Origin: CAIXSC01 sp046349915
Lineage (GTDB): Bacteria; Planctomycetota; Planctomycetia; Pirellulales; Pirellulaceae
Length of the DNA: 64,000 bases
Assembly: GCA_046349915.1 (NCBI GenBank)
Contig: JAXMBL010000007.1
Location: 186,001-250,000 of the forward strand
Direction: 5' to 3'
Positions 1 to 8,728 of this stretch are shown piece after piece. The number at the start of each line of letters is the position of its first letter. Within the stretch, counting starts at the first letter, position 1. Below the pieces are notes generated by a model. It was not told the DNA's origin and ran no database searches. It was given only the letters and a program-made list of their open reading frames with translations. The position numbers and the translations under genes were made by a program.

Positions 1-1875
1 ATCGATCGCGAGTCGAGCGGCATCGGTGTTGCTCGTCTGCCGATACGTCGCGGTCAGCACCAATTCGCGATGCAGCGACTTCAGCGACCATTCGGAGGCG
101 ACGAAATCGGCGGCCAGTTCGTCGAGTAACGCGGCATGCAGCGGAGGCGAAGTCTGCAATCCGAAGTTGCTGGGAGTCGCCACCAGGGGGCGTTCGAAGT
201 GTCGCATCCAGGCTCGGTTCACCGCGACGCGGGCGACGAGCGGTCCTGCCTCCTGGACGATCGCCTCCGCCAAATCTCGTCGCCCGCTTCCTTGCTGCAA
301 CATACGCGGCGAGGAGGGCGACAGGACCGTCAGGAATCGTCGCGAGACGGCGGCGCCTGGTTTGGCCGGGTTGCCGCGAATTTGTAGTTCGATGTCTTGG
401 AGTTCAGGACGATATTCGAGTTTGGTGCGATTCGGGCCATCGGGCAGTACATGCAAGCGAGCATCCGTGACGCCGAAGGCGGGCGGCAGATCAAAGAACG
501 GGGTCGTACGCAGCTTGGCCGCTTCCAACTCGAATTCCGCCGCCTTGCGTTGATCCTCGTCCAAGGGCGTCTTATTCGCGCGAAGTTTGGCGATTTGCCC
601 CTCGAGTTCCTTGACTTTGCGGCGAGCGGCGGCGGCCGTCGCCGCCAAGTCGTTAGCGATAATGGGGACATCCTGCTGACGCGTGTTGGCAAGTACTCCA
701 GCGAGCGCATAGTAGTCGCTCATCGAGACCGGGTCATACTTGTGGTCGTGGCAACGAGCGCAGGCGAGCGTCAAACCCAGGAAAGTGGCGCCGATCGCTT
801 CGATGCGTTCTTCCCATTCGTCCGCGACCACTTGTTTGATCACGGTGGGATCGAGTTTGAGTTCTTTCCAGTAGGTGGGACTCAGGCCCAGGAAACCGAG
901 GGCCGCATTATCCTCGGGGCGCGCGCCGGGCTGTTGGTCCGCGGCCAATTGGCGTCGAATGAAGTCAGAATAGGGTAGGTCGGCGTTGACGGCGCCTACC
1001 ACCCAATCGCGATAGAGGTAGGCTTTCGCCTCCCCCTCCCGCCATTGCTCGGGGACATCGCAGTAGCGAGCGAGATCAAGCCAAAATCGACCATATCGCT
1101 CGCCATGTCGCGGCGAGGCGAGAAAGCGATCGACCCAACGCGCGTAGGCGTCCGGCGCCATGTCGTGCGAGAACTCGTCGATCTCTTCGACCGTAGGCGG
1201 CAAGCCGATCAGGTCAAACTTGAGTCGACGCAGGAGTCGAATGTGGTCCGCGGGCGGGGAGGAGTGGAGGCCAAGGCGGTGTTGCGCTGATCGCAGATGA
1301 AGGTCGACGCGAGATAAGGCCGGTTCGCCGCCATCGACCGGCGCGATCGCTGCCGCGGCGCCGTCGATGTGCGTTTCTTGCGAGTGAATTGGCAGAGATT
1401 GAAACGCCCAATGACGTCGCCCCGCTTCCAGATCAACCGACGGACGGGCCGCCGCGGTCGTTTCGGCCGAGGGAAAAGGCAGGCCGCGTCGAATCCACTC
1501 GCGCAAGTCGGCGATTTCTTGAGCGGGCATCTTGCCGCTGGGCGGCATCTCGATCTGACTGCTCTCAAATCCAATAGCCTCGGAGATCAGGCTGGCCATG
1601 ACGTCGCCGACGGCGGCGGCGGGGCCTGTTTCACCTCCCCGCAAGATCGCCTCGCGGCTATCGAGCCGCAGGCCGCCGCGCAATTTGGCGGGATCAGCCC
1701 CGTGACATTCCCAGCATCGCTTAACCAAGACGGGACGGATTCGCTTTTCGAAAAACTCGATGTCTTCGCTCGAGAATTCCGGCGGTTGGGCGAATGCCGT
1801 CGCGGTCATCCACGAGGTGGTCGCCGCACAAAGCAAGGCCAGAGAAAAGCAGGCTGCGGTACGAATCCAGGCCAT
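1..1875 (-). CDS. Planctomycete cytochrome C / DUF1549 / DUF1553 protein (3' end outside window)
   Basis: The frame is open from an ATG at 1875 to the window edge (625 codons, no stop), so the C-terminus is missing. Residues 1-30 look like a signal peptide ending in AFAQ. A PSCyt1 region follows with the heme-type motif CWECH (54-58) and a GGLRLDSRE stretch, then DUF1549 (PSCyt2) with FWLDLARY and a second motif CARCHDHKYDP near residue 370, then the DUF1553 (PSD1) region with NRAWMRHF, SNFGLQTSPP and LVLTATYRQTS. This domain order is characteristic of Planctomycetes; the exact function is unknown, and a role in periplasmic redox or polymer breakdown is only inferred. It starts 5 nt after the Nudix gene stop, so the two are probably co-transcribed. 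A DUF1501 partner would be expected beyond the left edge. Confidence 0.93.
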   Translation of the reverse strand, partial: MAWIRTAACFSLALLCAATTSWMTATAFAQPPEFSSEDIEFFEKRIRPVLVKRCWECHGADPAKLRGGLRLDSREAILRGGETGPAAAVGDVMASLISEAIGFESSQIEMPPSGKMPAQEIADLREWIRRGLPFPSAETTAAARPSVDLEAGRRHWAFQSLPIHSQETHIDGAAAAIAPVDGGEPALSRVDLHLRSAQHRLGLHSSPPADHIRLLRRLKFDLIGLPPTVEEIDEFSHDMAPDAYARWVDRFLASPRHGERYGRFWLDLARYCDVPEQWREGEAKAYLYRDWVVGAVNADLPYSDFIRRQLAADQQPGARPEDNAALGFLGLSPTYWKELKLDPTVIKQVVADEWEERIEAIGATFLGLTLACARCHDHKYDPVSMSDYYALAGVLANTRQQDVPIIANDLAATAAAARRKVKELEGQIAKLRANKTPLDEDQRKAAEFELEAAKLRTTPFFDLPPAFGVTDARLHVLPDGPNRTKLEYRPELQDIELQIRGNPAKPGAAVSRRFLTVLSPSSPRMLQQGSGRRDLAEAIVQEAGPLVARVAVNRAWMRHFERPLVATPSNFGLQTSPPLHAALLDELAADFVASEWSLKSLHRELVLTATYRQTSNTDAARLAID

Positions 1876-1880
1876 GATGT

Positions 1881-2555
1881 TTACTCCCTTCGTGGAAACG
1901 TTCCGTGGCGTCGCCAACGTTGGAACAGCAATAGTCCAACCAGTGTTTTCGAATCGACGATTTCACCGCGGTCGACCATCGCCAACGCCTCGTCCCACGA
2001 GACGATCAGGTTGTCGATTTCCTCGCCCGCTTCGCGCTGTGCCGGACCGGGCGTTAACCCGGTGGCGACATAAAGGTACATCAGCTCATCCAATACACCG
2101 GGGGAGGGGTAGTAGGTATGGATTAGTTGGAGCTGTTGAGCCACGAAGCCGGTTTCTTCCACCAGTTCGCGTGCCGCCGTCTCGATGGGAGGTTCGCCAG
2201 GTTCCAGAGTGCCAGCGGGAAGTTCGATGAGCGTTTTGCGGATGGAGATACGGTAGTTGCGGATCAGGCAGATGTGATTGTCGTCAACCATCGGCAAGAG
2301 GACGACAGCGCCCGGATGACGCACCACCTCTCGCTCGCGGAAGCCGCCCGCGGCGAGCGGTTGCTGGACTCGCACGACCTGAAATCGCGAGCCTCGCAGC
2401 AGGACCGGTTCGGCAGGTTCCGAGTAGGGAAAATGCTTGTCGGACGAATCCGCGGAAGATGTCGAGGAATTCATGTAAGGCAGGAGGGTGGCGGATTGGA
2501 TCGGGGGTGGGAACGCGTGAACGTTCGTGGATTGGACGTTTTCCCGTGGAAACAT
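1881..2555 (-). CDS. Nudix hydrolase, ADP-ribose pyrophosphatase-like
   Basis: A protein of 224 residues from the first ATG, or 197 from the internal ATG at 2474 (MNSSTSS...). The Nudix box is clear: GTLEPGEPPIETAARELVEE followed by TGF, fitting Gx5Ex7REUxEExGU. The surrounding pattern (RNYRISIRKTLIELPAG before the box, YPSPGVLDELMYLYVA after it) is that of the ADP-sugar pyrophosphatase subgroup, which hydrolyses ADP-ribose to AMP and ribose 5-phosphate. Substrate assignment is by family only. The first 27 residues are not needed for the fold and neither start has a strong ribosome-binding site, so 2474 is a real alternative. Divergent from the M50 protease gene; upstream of and nearly touching the cytochrome gene. 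Confidence 0.9.
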   Translation of the reverse strand: MFPRENVQSTNVHAFPPPIQSATLLPYMNSSTSSADSSDKHFPYSEPAEPVLLRGSRFQVVRVQQPLAAGGFREREVVRHPGAVVLLPMVDDNHICLIRNYRISIRKTLIELPAGTLEPGEPPIETAARELVEETGFVAQQLQLIHTYYPSPGVLDELMYLYVATGLTPGPAQREAGEEIDNLIVSWDEALAMVDRGEIVDSKTLVGLLLFQRWRRHGTFPRRE

Positions 2556-2705
2556 GGGCGACCGTCGTCACTCACCCTAGGCGGTGACGTGGCGTGGTGC
2601 AAGAGTACGACGGGCTGGCTGACAACGACGTTGAATGCGCGGAAGGACATTGTTAGGATTGAGGCGGTGGGGCGGGGACCGCGGTTTTTGTGGTCGAGGT
2701 TTGCG

Positions 2706-3812
2706 ATGCGCGAGCAGATCGACTGGACGATTCCATTAGGAACTTGGCATGGGATGCCGCTGCGATTGCACGCGCATTTCCTGCTGTTTTGCGCCGCCGT
2801 GCTGTACATGGCTCAGGTGTCGAGCATTTCGCCCTCGGGCAAGTTCGACGCGGGATTCCTGCTGCTGGTGGCGGTCAGTCTGCTGGTGCTGTATCTCAGC
2901 CTGCTCGCTCATGAACTTGGCCATTGGTGGATGGCTCGGCGACACGGTGGGCAGGCGTCGGCGATTGTCGTCGGTCCGCTGGGGGGGCTGAACGAGTGGG
3001 AATTGGATGACGATCCTCGTTCGGAAATCGCCATTCATGCGGCGGGGCCATTGGTCAATTTAGCCATTGCCCTGATTCCCTGCTTGGCGGTCTTGCGGTG
3101 GACGAACCCGGGCATTTCGGTCTGGGGAATTTTGGATCCGCTGGAGCCGGAGGGGTTGCCGGTCGGCGAAGGCGTCACATGGGGCGCGGTCGCGGGAATC
3201 GCCTTCTGGATTAACTGGACGTTGTTCGTCGTCAATCTGTTCCCCGCGTACCCGTTTGATGGCGGACGAATATTGCGAGCCACGGTTCGCCTGTCGCGGC
3301 CACAGTTGGGACGTGAACTTTCAGGTCTCTTGGTGGCTCGACTGGCCCGCGTGGCGGCTATCGGTTTACTAATCACGGCGGTGTTGGTCTATAACGAGCC
3401 GCTCAAGGGCCCAGTGGCGCCCTGGTTTGCCCTGACTGTCGTCGCCGGAATTGTGTGGTTCACGGGCAAGCAGTACGAGCGTCGCCTCATGTCCCAGTTG
3501 ACCTCGCCGACTTGGCTGACGCATTACGAAGCGATGGTTCGCCCCGCTCCATCGGCGCGTCGTCGACAGCAGGCCGAACAAGAGATCGACGAATCCAATT
3601 TCATGGAAGTGATGCAACAGGAATGGGAACTGCGATCTGTAGAGCCCGATCGCGAGGTTGACGAGGAACGACGCGTCGATGAAGTGCTGGCGCGTTTGCA
3701 TGAAGTGGGGCTCGAGAAGTTGACCTCCGAAGAGCGGGCCCTGTTGGAACGAGCGAGTGCTCGTTATCGAAATCGGTTTGGCATGGGGAGCCGCTCGGGG
3801 CCTCGCGGTTAA
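2706..3812 (+). CDS. M50 family (site-2-type) intramembrane metalloprotease
   Basis: A 368-residue protein starting at ATG 2706; the frame is open further upstream (to 2127) but that part is antisense to the Nudix gene and is not credible. The zinc site HELGH is at residues 69-73 inside a hydrophobic segment, and the second metal motif appears as FPAYPFDGGRIL (about 179-190), the NPxDG-like element of the family. Several membrane segments are visible between residues 23 and 270. The C-terminal 90 residues are soluble and rich in E and R. Site-2 proteases cut membrane proteins within the bilayer; the substrate here cannot be read from sequence. The gene following starts 3 nt after the stop, indicating an operon. 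Confidence 0.9.
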   Translation: MREQIDWTIPLGTWHGMPLRLHAHFLLFCAAVLYMAQVSSISPSGKFDAGFLLLVAVSLLVLYLSLLAHELGHWWMARRHGGQASAIVVGPLGGLNEWELDDDPRSEIAIHAAGPLVNLAIALIPCLAVLRWTNPGISVWGILDPLEPEGLPVGEGVTWGAVAGIAFWINWTLFVVNLFPAYPFDGGRILRATVRLSRPQLGRELSGLLVARLARVAAIGLLITAVLVYNEPLKGPVAPWFALTVVAGIVWFTGKQYERRLMSQLTSPTWLTHYEAMVRPAPSARRRQQAEQEIDESNFMEVMQQEWELRSVEPDREVDEERRVDEVLARLHEVGLEKLTSEERALLERASARYRNRFGMGSRSGPRG

Positions 3813-3815
3813 GTT

Positions 3816-4349
3816 ATGGCTCGACAGGAAGTCGATCGCGAGGATCTGCTGAGGGAAGCAACGGCGCTGGTGGAGCGAATCGAGATCGAGGTCGATTCTT
3901 GGCCTGATCCGGTGGTGGTTGGATTTCGACGCGGCGGCGAGGGATCGGTGTATTTTGGCGCCGACCCTGTTTATCAGTTCAACTTGCATAGCGAGTTGCG
4001 TCGGGGATATCTCCGTGGACGTCTAATCAAGGCAGAACGCCGTTGTTTGGTCATCATGGATCGGCAGCGGAGCGAGACGGAGGTTGCGCTGATTCGAACA
4101 CCTCTGGATGCTGCCGCGAGCCAAGAATTGCTCGCGAATGCTCGACGTCATCTGAGCGAATTGCTCACGCGGATGGAAGCTGGCGACTTTCGCGAGATTG
4201 GTCGAGTGCCCAAGGACGCCAATGTGCTCGCACGCGTCGTCGGTTGGTTAAAAACACTTCCCGATCCGCTATCGGCCGCGGATGCTCCCAACGTCGCCGT
4301 TAGGGCTGCCGGACGAAAAAAAACTACCAGCAGACCCACTTCTGGGTAA
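3816..4349 (+). CDS. Conserved-looking hypothetical protein, partner of the M50 protease
   Basis: A 177-residue soluble protein with no recognised domain. It begins 3 nt after the M50 protease stop, so it is almost certainly co-transcribed and possibly translationally coupled. The body (residues 1-160) is a mix of acidic helices (REDLLREATALVERIEIEV) and a beta-like region around VVVGFRRGGEGSVYFGADP. The last 14 residues (AAGRKKTTSRPTSG) are encoded by a dispersed repeat also present at 16608-16662, and the stop codon lies inside that repeat, so the original C-terminus was probably altered by an insertion. Function not known. Confidence 0.8.
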   Translation: MARQEVDREDLLREATALVERIEIEVDSWPDPVVVGFRRGGEGSVYFGADPVYQFNLHSELRRGYLRGRLIKAERRCLVIMDRQRSETEVALIRTPLDAAASQELLANARRHLSELLTRMEAGDFREIGRVPKDANVLARVVGWLKTLPDPLSAADAPNVAVRAAGRKKTTSRPTSG

Positions 4350-4356
4350 GCGGGGC
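4304..4356 (+). repeat. Dispersed repeat, GGCAGCCGGACGAAAAAAC family, copy 1
   Basis: About 53 bp beginning GGCTGCCGGACG followed by eight A residues and CTACCAGCAGAC. It matches the reverse strand of 16608-16662 at roughly nine of ten positions. Its start lies inside the 3' end of the preceding gene and it provides that gene's stop codon (TAA at 4347-4349). Shorter relatives are at 4888-4912, 33260-33282 and 52696-52716. Confidence 0.8.
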
Positions 4357-4444
4357 TGGAATGCGGGATTGGGCGGCCTGAGATAATTCGGATTGGCGGG
4401 AGACTTTGGCCGCCCAATCCTCCTTTCCAGCCATGCTTACCCAG
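4342..4444. repeat. Large imperfect inverted repeat (37-bp arms)
   Basis: Arms 4342-4378 and 4408-4444 are reverse complements at 32 of 37 positions, with a 29-nt spacer. The arms begin with CTGGGTAAGC and end with GGATTGGGCGGCC. A transcript would form a long hairpin overlapping the stop codon of the preceding gene. It adjoins the dispersed repeat and the transposase remnant, so it may be an end of a decayed mobile element; it may also act as a terminator. Confidence 0.75.
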
Positions 4445-4556
4445 GTCGGCCCGACCGTGGCGCGGAGCGGTCGGTTCCGAGCAGACCTTCGGCAGTGCGG
4501 ACGAGCAACGCTTGCCCGTGCAACGAAGCGGTGGCAGGCGCCGTTGCTGCCTATCT

Positions 4557-4889
4557 CTATTCCGCAGGCGCCGGGCCTGCTCGTAGCGGTTCGATCAGGA
4601 CGCTCCAACGCGGGAGTGTCTCGGAACGTTGGAGGCGTTGCGCCAGGGGAGCAAATGCCTGGCGGCTGATTCGCTTTCCACGTTCGTACGTCGTGGTCAC
4701 CCACGGCACGATGGGATGAAGGCCCTTCCAAGTCATCGTCTGCGCCCACTGCAGCGCGGTGTTCACATCGGTCAGCAGCGCCCCATTTCAATGTCGTTCC
4801 AGGCAGCTCCAACAACGTTCCACCGGATTGTACTTGCTGTGGTAAGGCTCGATGCCATCCGCAATGAAGTCACTCGTTTCCCGACTAAA
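4557..4889 (-). pseudogene. 3' remnant of a DDE transposase (ISAzo13-like / Rhodopirellula transposase group)
   Basis: The minus strand encodes only the last 110 or so residues of a transposase. The recognisable stretch runs from ETSDFIADGIEPYHSKYNPV through ERCWSCLERH, then TALQWAQTMTWKGLHP and TTTYERGKRIS to SETLPRWSVLIEPL, which matches the end of DDE transposases frequent in Planctomycetes and Cyanobacteria. The frame is broken by an in-frame TGA at 4790-4788 where the family has Trp (TGG), and everything upstream is missing, being replaced by the dispersed repeat at 4888-4912. It is therefore a decayed, non-functional fragment. The family name is from recalled sequence patterns, not a search. 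Confidence 0.8.
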
Positions 4890-4912
4890 GCAGCCGGACG
4901 AAAAAACTACCA
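4888..4912 (+). repeat. Dispersed repeat, GGCAGCCGGACGAAAAAAC family, copy 2
   Basis: AGCAGCCGGACG, six A residues, then CTACC. It is in the same orientation as the copy at 4304 and so flanks the transposase remnant as a direct repeat. The stop codon of the next gene (TAG at 4909-4907, minus strand) lies in it, so this copy directly follows a coding region. Confidence 0.7.
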
Positions 4913-5827
4913 ACCCTGGATCATATCGACAGGAATCTCGAATCTCAGGATTCCTTCGCCTCCGTAAGCTGCCGCGGGTAACTCGAGATGAAGCGACGAG
5001 ATCTCTGCTCGATCCACTTGCTCGGGCACGGCGAATACGATGGCGTCCCGCATCTGTTCAGATCGATAGAGGGGTGCTTCGGAAACGTGTCCTTGGACGG
5101 CCGTGGCGCCGGTGAACTTGTGCAACGGGTAGACTTGGCCTAAGTCATCGACCAATTCCGCCGTCCGCTGTTTTCCCTCGACTCGAAACAAGCTGCCGTA
5201 CCAACTGCGATATTGGCGAGGCGTCTCGCCGGTGTTTCGTAACGAGAGATAGACGGTCAGAAACTTCTGTTCTTCGTCCTCGACGACTCGTCGTGCTTGG
5301 TCGCGGGTCCGCACGGGCCCGTAGATCACTTCCCGCACTTTGGTCTTCACCTCGTTCTTCAGGAGTGTAAAGCGTCGAGCATCCGACCAGTGAGGTCTTT
5401 CGAAGGTTTGAGGCATGAGGTCGGCGTCGAAGACCACTTCTTCGACTTCCGCCAAGTCCCTGTTTCCACCGATGCGTTTGTTGCCTACGACCATGAAGAC
5501 GACGATCACCGCGGTTGCGAACAACGCTAGAAACGTGAGAAAGAAGATCAGCTCGAGAGCCATGCCTCGACGGGGAGGCGCGGGGGGCGGAAGATCTTCG
5601 CCCGCTGCGGACGTGGGGGCGGAAGGCGAGGTGGAATGAGAGGAGTGCGCGGCCGGTGGGAGGCCGGGGTGAGATGAAGTAGGTGGAAACGAACTAGAAA
5701 CCGTTGGAATCTGAAACGCGGGGACGACAAATGGTCGTCCGCAAATGGAGCAGGCGACCGTTTGACCCGCCATGGAGGGCGTGACGGCCTGAAGCGAGCG
5801 ACAATGGGGGCACTGGAAATAGGTCAT
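4907..5827 (-). CDS. Membrane-anchored zinc-ribbon protein of unknown function
   Basis: A 306-residue protein starting at ATG 5827 (MTYFQCPHC); the open frame continues upstream but the zinc ribbon should be N-terminal. Two CxxC pairs, C6/C9 and C26/C29, form a zinc ribbon. A Pro/Ser/Thr-rich linker (about 38-85) leads to one membrane helix (about 90-115, LELIFFLTFLALFATAVIVV). The remaining 190 residues form an exported or cytoplasmic globular domain with mostly beta character (FLTVYLSLRNTGETPRQYRS). This ribbon-linker-helix-domain layout is common in Planctomycetes. It follows the GYF-domain gene by 46 nt and shares its general design, suggesting they act together. Function unknown. Confidence 0.82.
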   Translation of the reverse strand: MTYFQCPHCRSLQAVTPSMAGQTVACSICGRPFVVPAFQIPTVSSSFPPTSSHPGLPPAAHSSHSTSPSAPTSAAGEDLPPPAPPRRGMALELIFFLTFLALFATAVIVVFMVVGNKRIGGNRDLAEVEEVVFDADLMPQTFERPHWSDARRFTLLKNEVKTKVREVIYGPVRTRDQARRVVEDEEQKFLTVYLSLRNTGETPRQYRSWYGSLFRVEGKQRTAELVDDLGQVYPLHKFTGATAVQGHVSEAPLYRSEQMRDAIVFAVPEQVDRAEISSLHLELPAAAYGGEGILRFEIPVDMIQGW

Positions 5828-5873
5828 CGGCTGCTGCCTGGGAACTCTCGCTGCGTCAGCGAACTTACCCTCG

Positions 5874-7682
5874 TTATGGCGACTCGTTCTTCTGCCCTTC
5901 CATGTCGGATTTCTTCTTTTCCTCCTCTTCCTGTTTCTTGCGCTCGCGATCCTTCGCGGCTTTGGTCTCTTTCGCCATCTCTTCAATCTGTTTTTTGAGG
6001 TCGAGGATCGTCTCTTCTCGCGGCGGCTTCGGGCTCGCTTCGGTCGCGGGCATCGACGGGGCGTCGCCCGCCATTTCTTCTTGAGCCGCGACTGCCGCCG
6101 TGGGGCGTGCTCGAGTCGTCGGGGATTCCGCCAATTCCACGGGACGCTCGTTGGCGATCGATTCGCGAGTCAATTGAAAGCCCAAGTAGCGATCACCCTG
6201 ACCGAGAACGCTCATCTTGAGTCCCAGGCGTACATGTTCGAAGTCACCCGTTGGGGCCGCGAATACCAAGAGATCCGAGACGACTTGGCCGGGTTTGATT
6301 CTTATCGCTTTGGTTTGACGGGATGCGTCCGCGAATTGATTGGGAGGTATGAAGGCCAGCGGCTTGCCCGCGGGATCGACCAGAAAAGCAGTCGGTAGGC
6401 TGGCTTTGGTGGAAAGAGTATTCCAGCCGGAATAATTGACCGGCGCGGCGGCCCGATCGGGAACTGTTACTCTCAACTCGACGCAGAGGTACCGCGGAGT
6501 ACTCTCGATGCTCGGCGGCGTCGTGTCAGCGGGCGTTGCGTCGGGCGGTGAAGGGGCCGTGGCCGAAGGGGCGGCGTCGTCGACCTTGGCGGGCGTTGCC
6601 GCTCCAGCTTCGGACAATGTCTGGCCGCCCGGTTGAGTTGGATTGGGCTTGGCGTTGGTCAACCAGGCGCCGACCCATTGGATCCGCGCCGTTGGGCTAG
6701 AAACGCTGTTCACGGTTCTCCAAGGGCGAACCGAAGCGACAAGGGCGTCGAATTCCGCTCCGCCTGGCATGGTGGGAGATGGGGAGGCGGGGGGGGCCGA
6801 CGAGTCTGCGGCGGTAGTGCCTGTTTCGCTCGTCCCAGGCGGCACACCGGGCGCAGGAACTAGAGGACTGGCGGGCGTTGCGGAGGCGGGGGAAGTCGCT
6901 GGAGTTCGAGGAGCGGCGACGGCGGGTGGCGCCGCGGCTGGCGTAACGGTGGTGCTCGCGGCTGTGGCGTCCGTCGAGGACGTTGAGTTGCTCGCTACGG
7001 TCGGCTTGCTTGAGCGAGTGGCGACGAATATGGCCGTGAAGATCAAGACTAACAGGAAACCGCCAGCGATACTCAACAGAATCAGTAGTTTGCGGCGGGC
7101 CTGTTCGCGCCGAAGTTGCTGCTTGGTTTTCGTCCCCTCGGCGGAGTCTCGCTGACTAGCGCCTGGCGTCACGGGAACGGGAGCGTTTACGGGCCGGACG
7201 ACGGGTGAGCCGGGAAAAACGGCGCCGACCGGAAAGTTTGAAGGACTGGCGGGAGCGTGTCCGGGGGTGAGCGGGATGCCCGATGGCAAGGCGTGAGGAG
7301 GCGGCGGAGGTGCCACGTGTGGCTGAGCGGGCTGCACTGCTTGAGCGGGCACTACTTGCGGACGAGGCGCATGGGGTGGCGCAAGGGGGCGAGGCTGCGC
7401 CGCAAGTGGACTTTGCGGCGCTCTGAGGGGCAACGTTGTGGGCGGCGCTGCGGACGGCGCTGTAGGTCGAGCGGTTGCGTCCGTAGGATCTGGCGGCAGA
7501 GCGGCGGCACGCGGCCAAAGATCGGGGATCTGACCCGCTTCCGTCCACGATGCAACATCACTCCGGCGGACAAGGCTGGTCAGTTTCAACTCGCCCTTCG
7601 CCGCCAAGCGTCGGAGTTGTTGTAGCGTCAGCGGGCCGATCTGTTGTTCACCCACGCGGCAGTACCAAGTCAATTCACTCAT
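5874..7682 (-). CDS. GYF_2 (DUF4339) domain membrane protein
   Basis: A 602-residue protein; the start chosen is ATG 7682 because the GYF_2 domain begins at once (MSELTWYCRVGEQQIGPLTL). That domain, about residues 1-55 ending in WTEAGQIPDLW, is a proline-peptide binding module. A long Pro/Ala/Val-rich linker (60-190) follows, then a membrane helix (about 197-222, KLLILLSIAGGFLLVLIF), another low-complexity stretch, a beta-rich domain (about 290-500, with YLCVELRVTVPD), and a charged coiled coil at the C-terminus rich in E and K. The following zinc-ribbon gene has a similar architecture. The GYF domain could bind the proline-rich linker of that neighbour; this is inference. Confidence 0.85.
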   Translation of the reverse strand: MSELTWYCRVGEQQIGPLTLQQLRRLAAKGELKLTSLVRRSDVASWTEAGQIPDLWPRAAALPPDPTDATARPTAPSAAPPTTLPLRAPQSPLAAQPRPLAPPHAPRPQVVPAQAVQPAQPHVAPPPPPHALPSGIPLTPGHAPASPSNFPVGAVFPGSPVVRPVNAPVPVTPGASQRDSAEGTKTKQQLRREQARRKLLILLSIAGGFLLVLIFTAIFVATRSSKPTVASNSTSSTDATAASTTVTPAAAPPAVAAPRTPATSPASATPASPLVPAPGVPPGTSETGTTAADSSAPPASPSPTMPGGAEFDALVASVRPWRTVNSVSSPTARIQWVGAWLTNAKPNPTQPGGQTLSEAGAATPAKVDDAAPSATAPSPPDATPADTTPPSIESTPRYLCVELRVTVPDRAAAPVNYSGWNTLSTKASLPTAFLVDPAGKPLAFIPPNQFADASRQTKAIRIKPGQVVSDLLVFAAPTGDFEHVRLGLKMSVLGQGDRYLGFQLTRESIANERPVELAESPTTRARPTAAVAAQEEMAGDAPSMPATEASPKPPREETILDLKKQIEEMAKETKAAKDRERKKQEEEEKKKSDMEGQKNESP

Positions 7683-8032
7683 CGCTTGCCGGACGATCTG
7701 TCCACTCCCTGCGCCCTGTCGACCACAGAAGCTCGAACGGTTGTTCACCTGTAGAACGGATTTCCAGGCCCGTTCATCACTGCTTCAAACGACGGCCTGA
7801 AAGTCCGTCGCACCATTTGTGATAGCGCACTAGTGTAAATCGCTGTGGGTGGTCCGGCGAGCGGCATGGGGGTGATCCCTGAACGTATTTTGCAAATCGC
7901 GCTCTTGTCGCCGTGGGGCATGTGCGGAGAATGGAGAGGCTAGGGATGAAGTATGCGGAATGGCCTTCGCGTCATCTCTGGCCAAGTGGTTTCTGCTCAA
8001 GTTGTTTCCGCCAACGGACTGGTTCGGCGCCT
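7683..8032. other. Divergent intergenic region
   Basis: 350 bp between the GYF gene and trpF, which must hold promoters for both strands; no promoter was convincing by eye. It contains one degenerate copy of the CGACGGAC palindrome (7790-7810, 8 of 9 arm positions paired), the only one seen outside a convergent junction. Confidence 0.6.
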
Positions 8033-8710
8033 ATGTTTAAGCTCAAAATCTGTGGGTTGACGCGAGTCGTCGATGCCGAGTTGGCTGCCCTCGCACGGGT
8101 CGACGCCATCGGTCTGAACTTCTATGCGAAGAGCAAACGCTACGTGAGTCTGGAACAAGCTCGGACCATTGTCAGTCTGCTTCCTCACGGCGTGGCTCGA
8201 GTGGGAGTGTTTGTGAATCATTCGGCCGAGGAGATCCGCGCGATTCAGGTCGCGACTCAACTCGATTACGTGCAATTGCATGGGGACGAAACTCCAGAGT
8301 TGGCCGCCGAGTTGGCGCCCTTGCCGATCATTCGCGGCGTGCGCTGTCGCGGCGTTGAGGAAGCGGTCGATGCCGCTCGCTGGGTCGCCGAATGTCGTCG
8401 CGGCGGCGGAGTGCTCGCCGGGGTGATCGTCGATGCGTTTCATCCCAGCGAGTATGGAGGCACGGGGCAGTTGGCCGACCCCGCGGTCTTCTTCGAGTTG
8501 CGAAGATTGTTGCCCGGTACGCCGTTGTTGCTGGCCGGCGGGCTGACGCCGCAAAACGTCGCGAACGCGATTCGCGCCACTTGCCCTGACGGCGTGGATG
8601 TCGCGAGCGGAGTAGAAACTTCCGTAGGCTCGAAAGATCCGTTATTGATGCGGAGCTTTATTGCGCTGGCTCGCGAGGCATTGGAAGCAGCGTCCACGCG
8701 GCGTTCGTGA
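8033..8710 (+). CDS. trpF: Phosphoribosylanthranilate isomerase
   Basis: A 225-residue TIM-barrel enzyme of tryptophan synthesis that converts phosphoribosylanthranilate to CdRP. The start is ATG 8033, giving MFKLKICGLTR; KICGLT carries the catalytic Cys of the family. Other family motifs are YVQLHGDE, VIVDAFHPSEYGGTGQ (catalytic Asp region), LLLAGGLTPQNVANAI and the phosphate-binding GVDVASGVETSVGSKD. Length is normal. The longer frame upstream of 8033 lacks similarity to the family. No other trp genes are nearby, so the pathway is dispersed in this genome. Downstream lies a tandem palindromic repeat that may end transcription. Confidence 0.96.
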   Translation: MFKLKICGLTRVVDAELAALARVDAIGLNFYAKSKRYVSLEQARTIVSLLPHGVARVGVFVNHSAEEIRAIQVATQLDYVQLHGDETPELAAELAPLPIIRGVRCRGVEEAVDAARWVAECRRGGGVLAGVIVDAFHPSEYGGTGQLADPAVFFELRRLLPGTPLLLAGGLTPQNVANAIRATCPDGVDVASGVETSVGSKDPLLMRSFIALAREALEAASTRRS

Positions 8711-8728
8711 CGCGTGGAATCCAGATAT

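Noticed and set aside
397..978. A 193-codon open frame on the plus strand
   Set aside because: Antisense to the cytochrome/DUF1553 gene whose motifs are clear; its composition is that of the opposite strand.
2127..2705. N-terminal extension of the M50 protease by about 190 codons
   Set aside because: It runs antisense to the Nudix gene and the family starts near ATG 2706.
4445..4556. Open frames beside the transposase remnant
   Set aside because: Short, without start context, and in the decayed mobile-element region.
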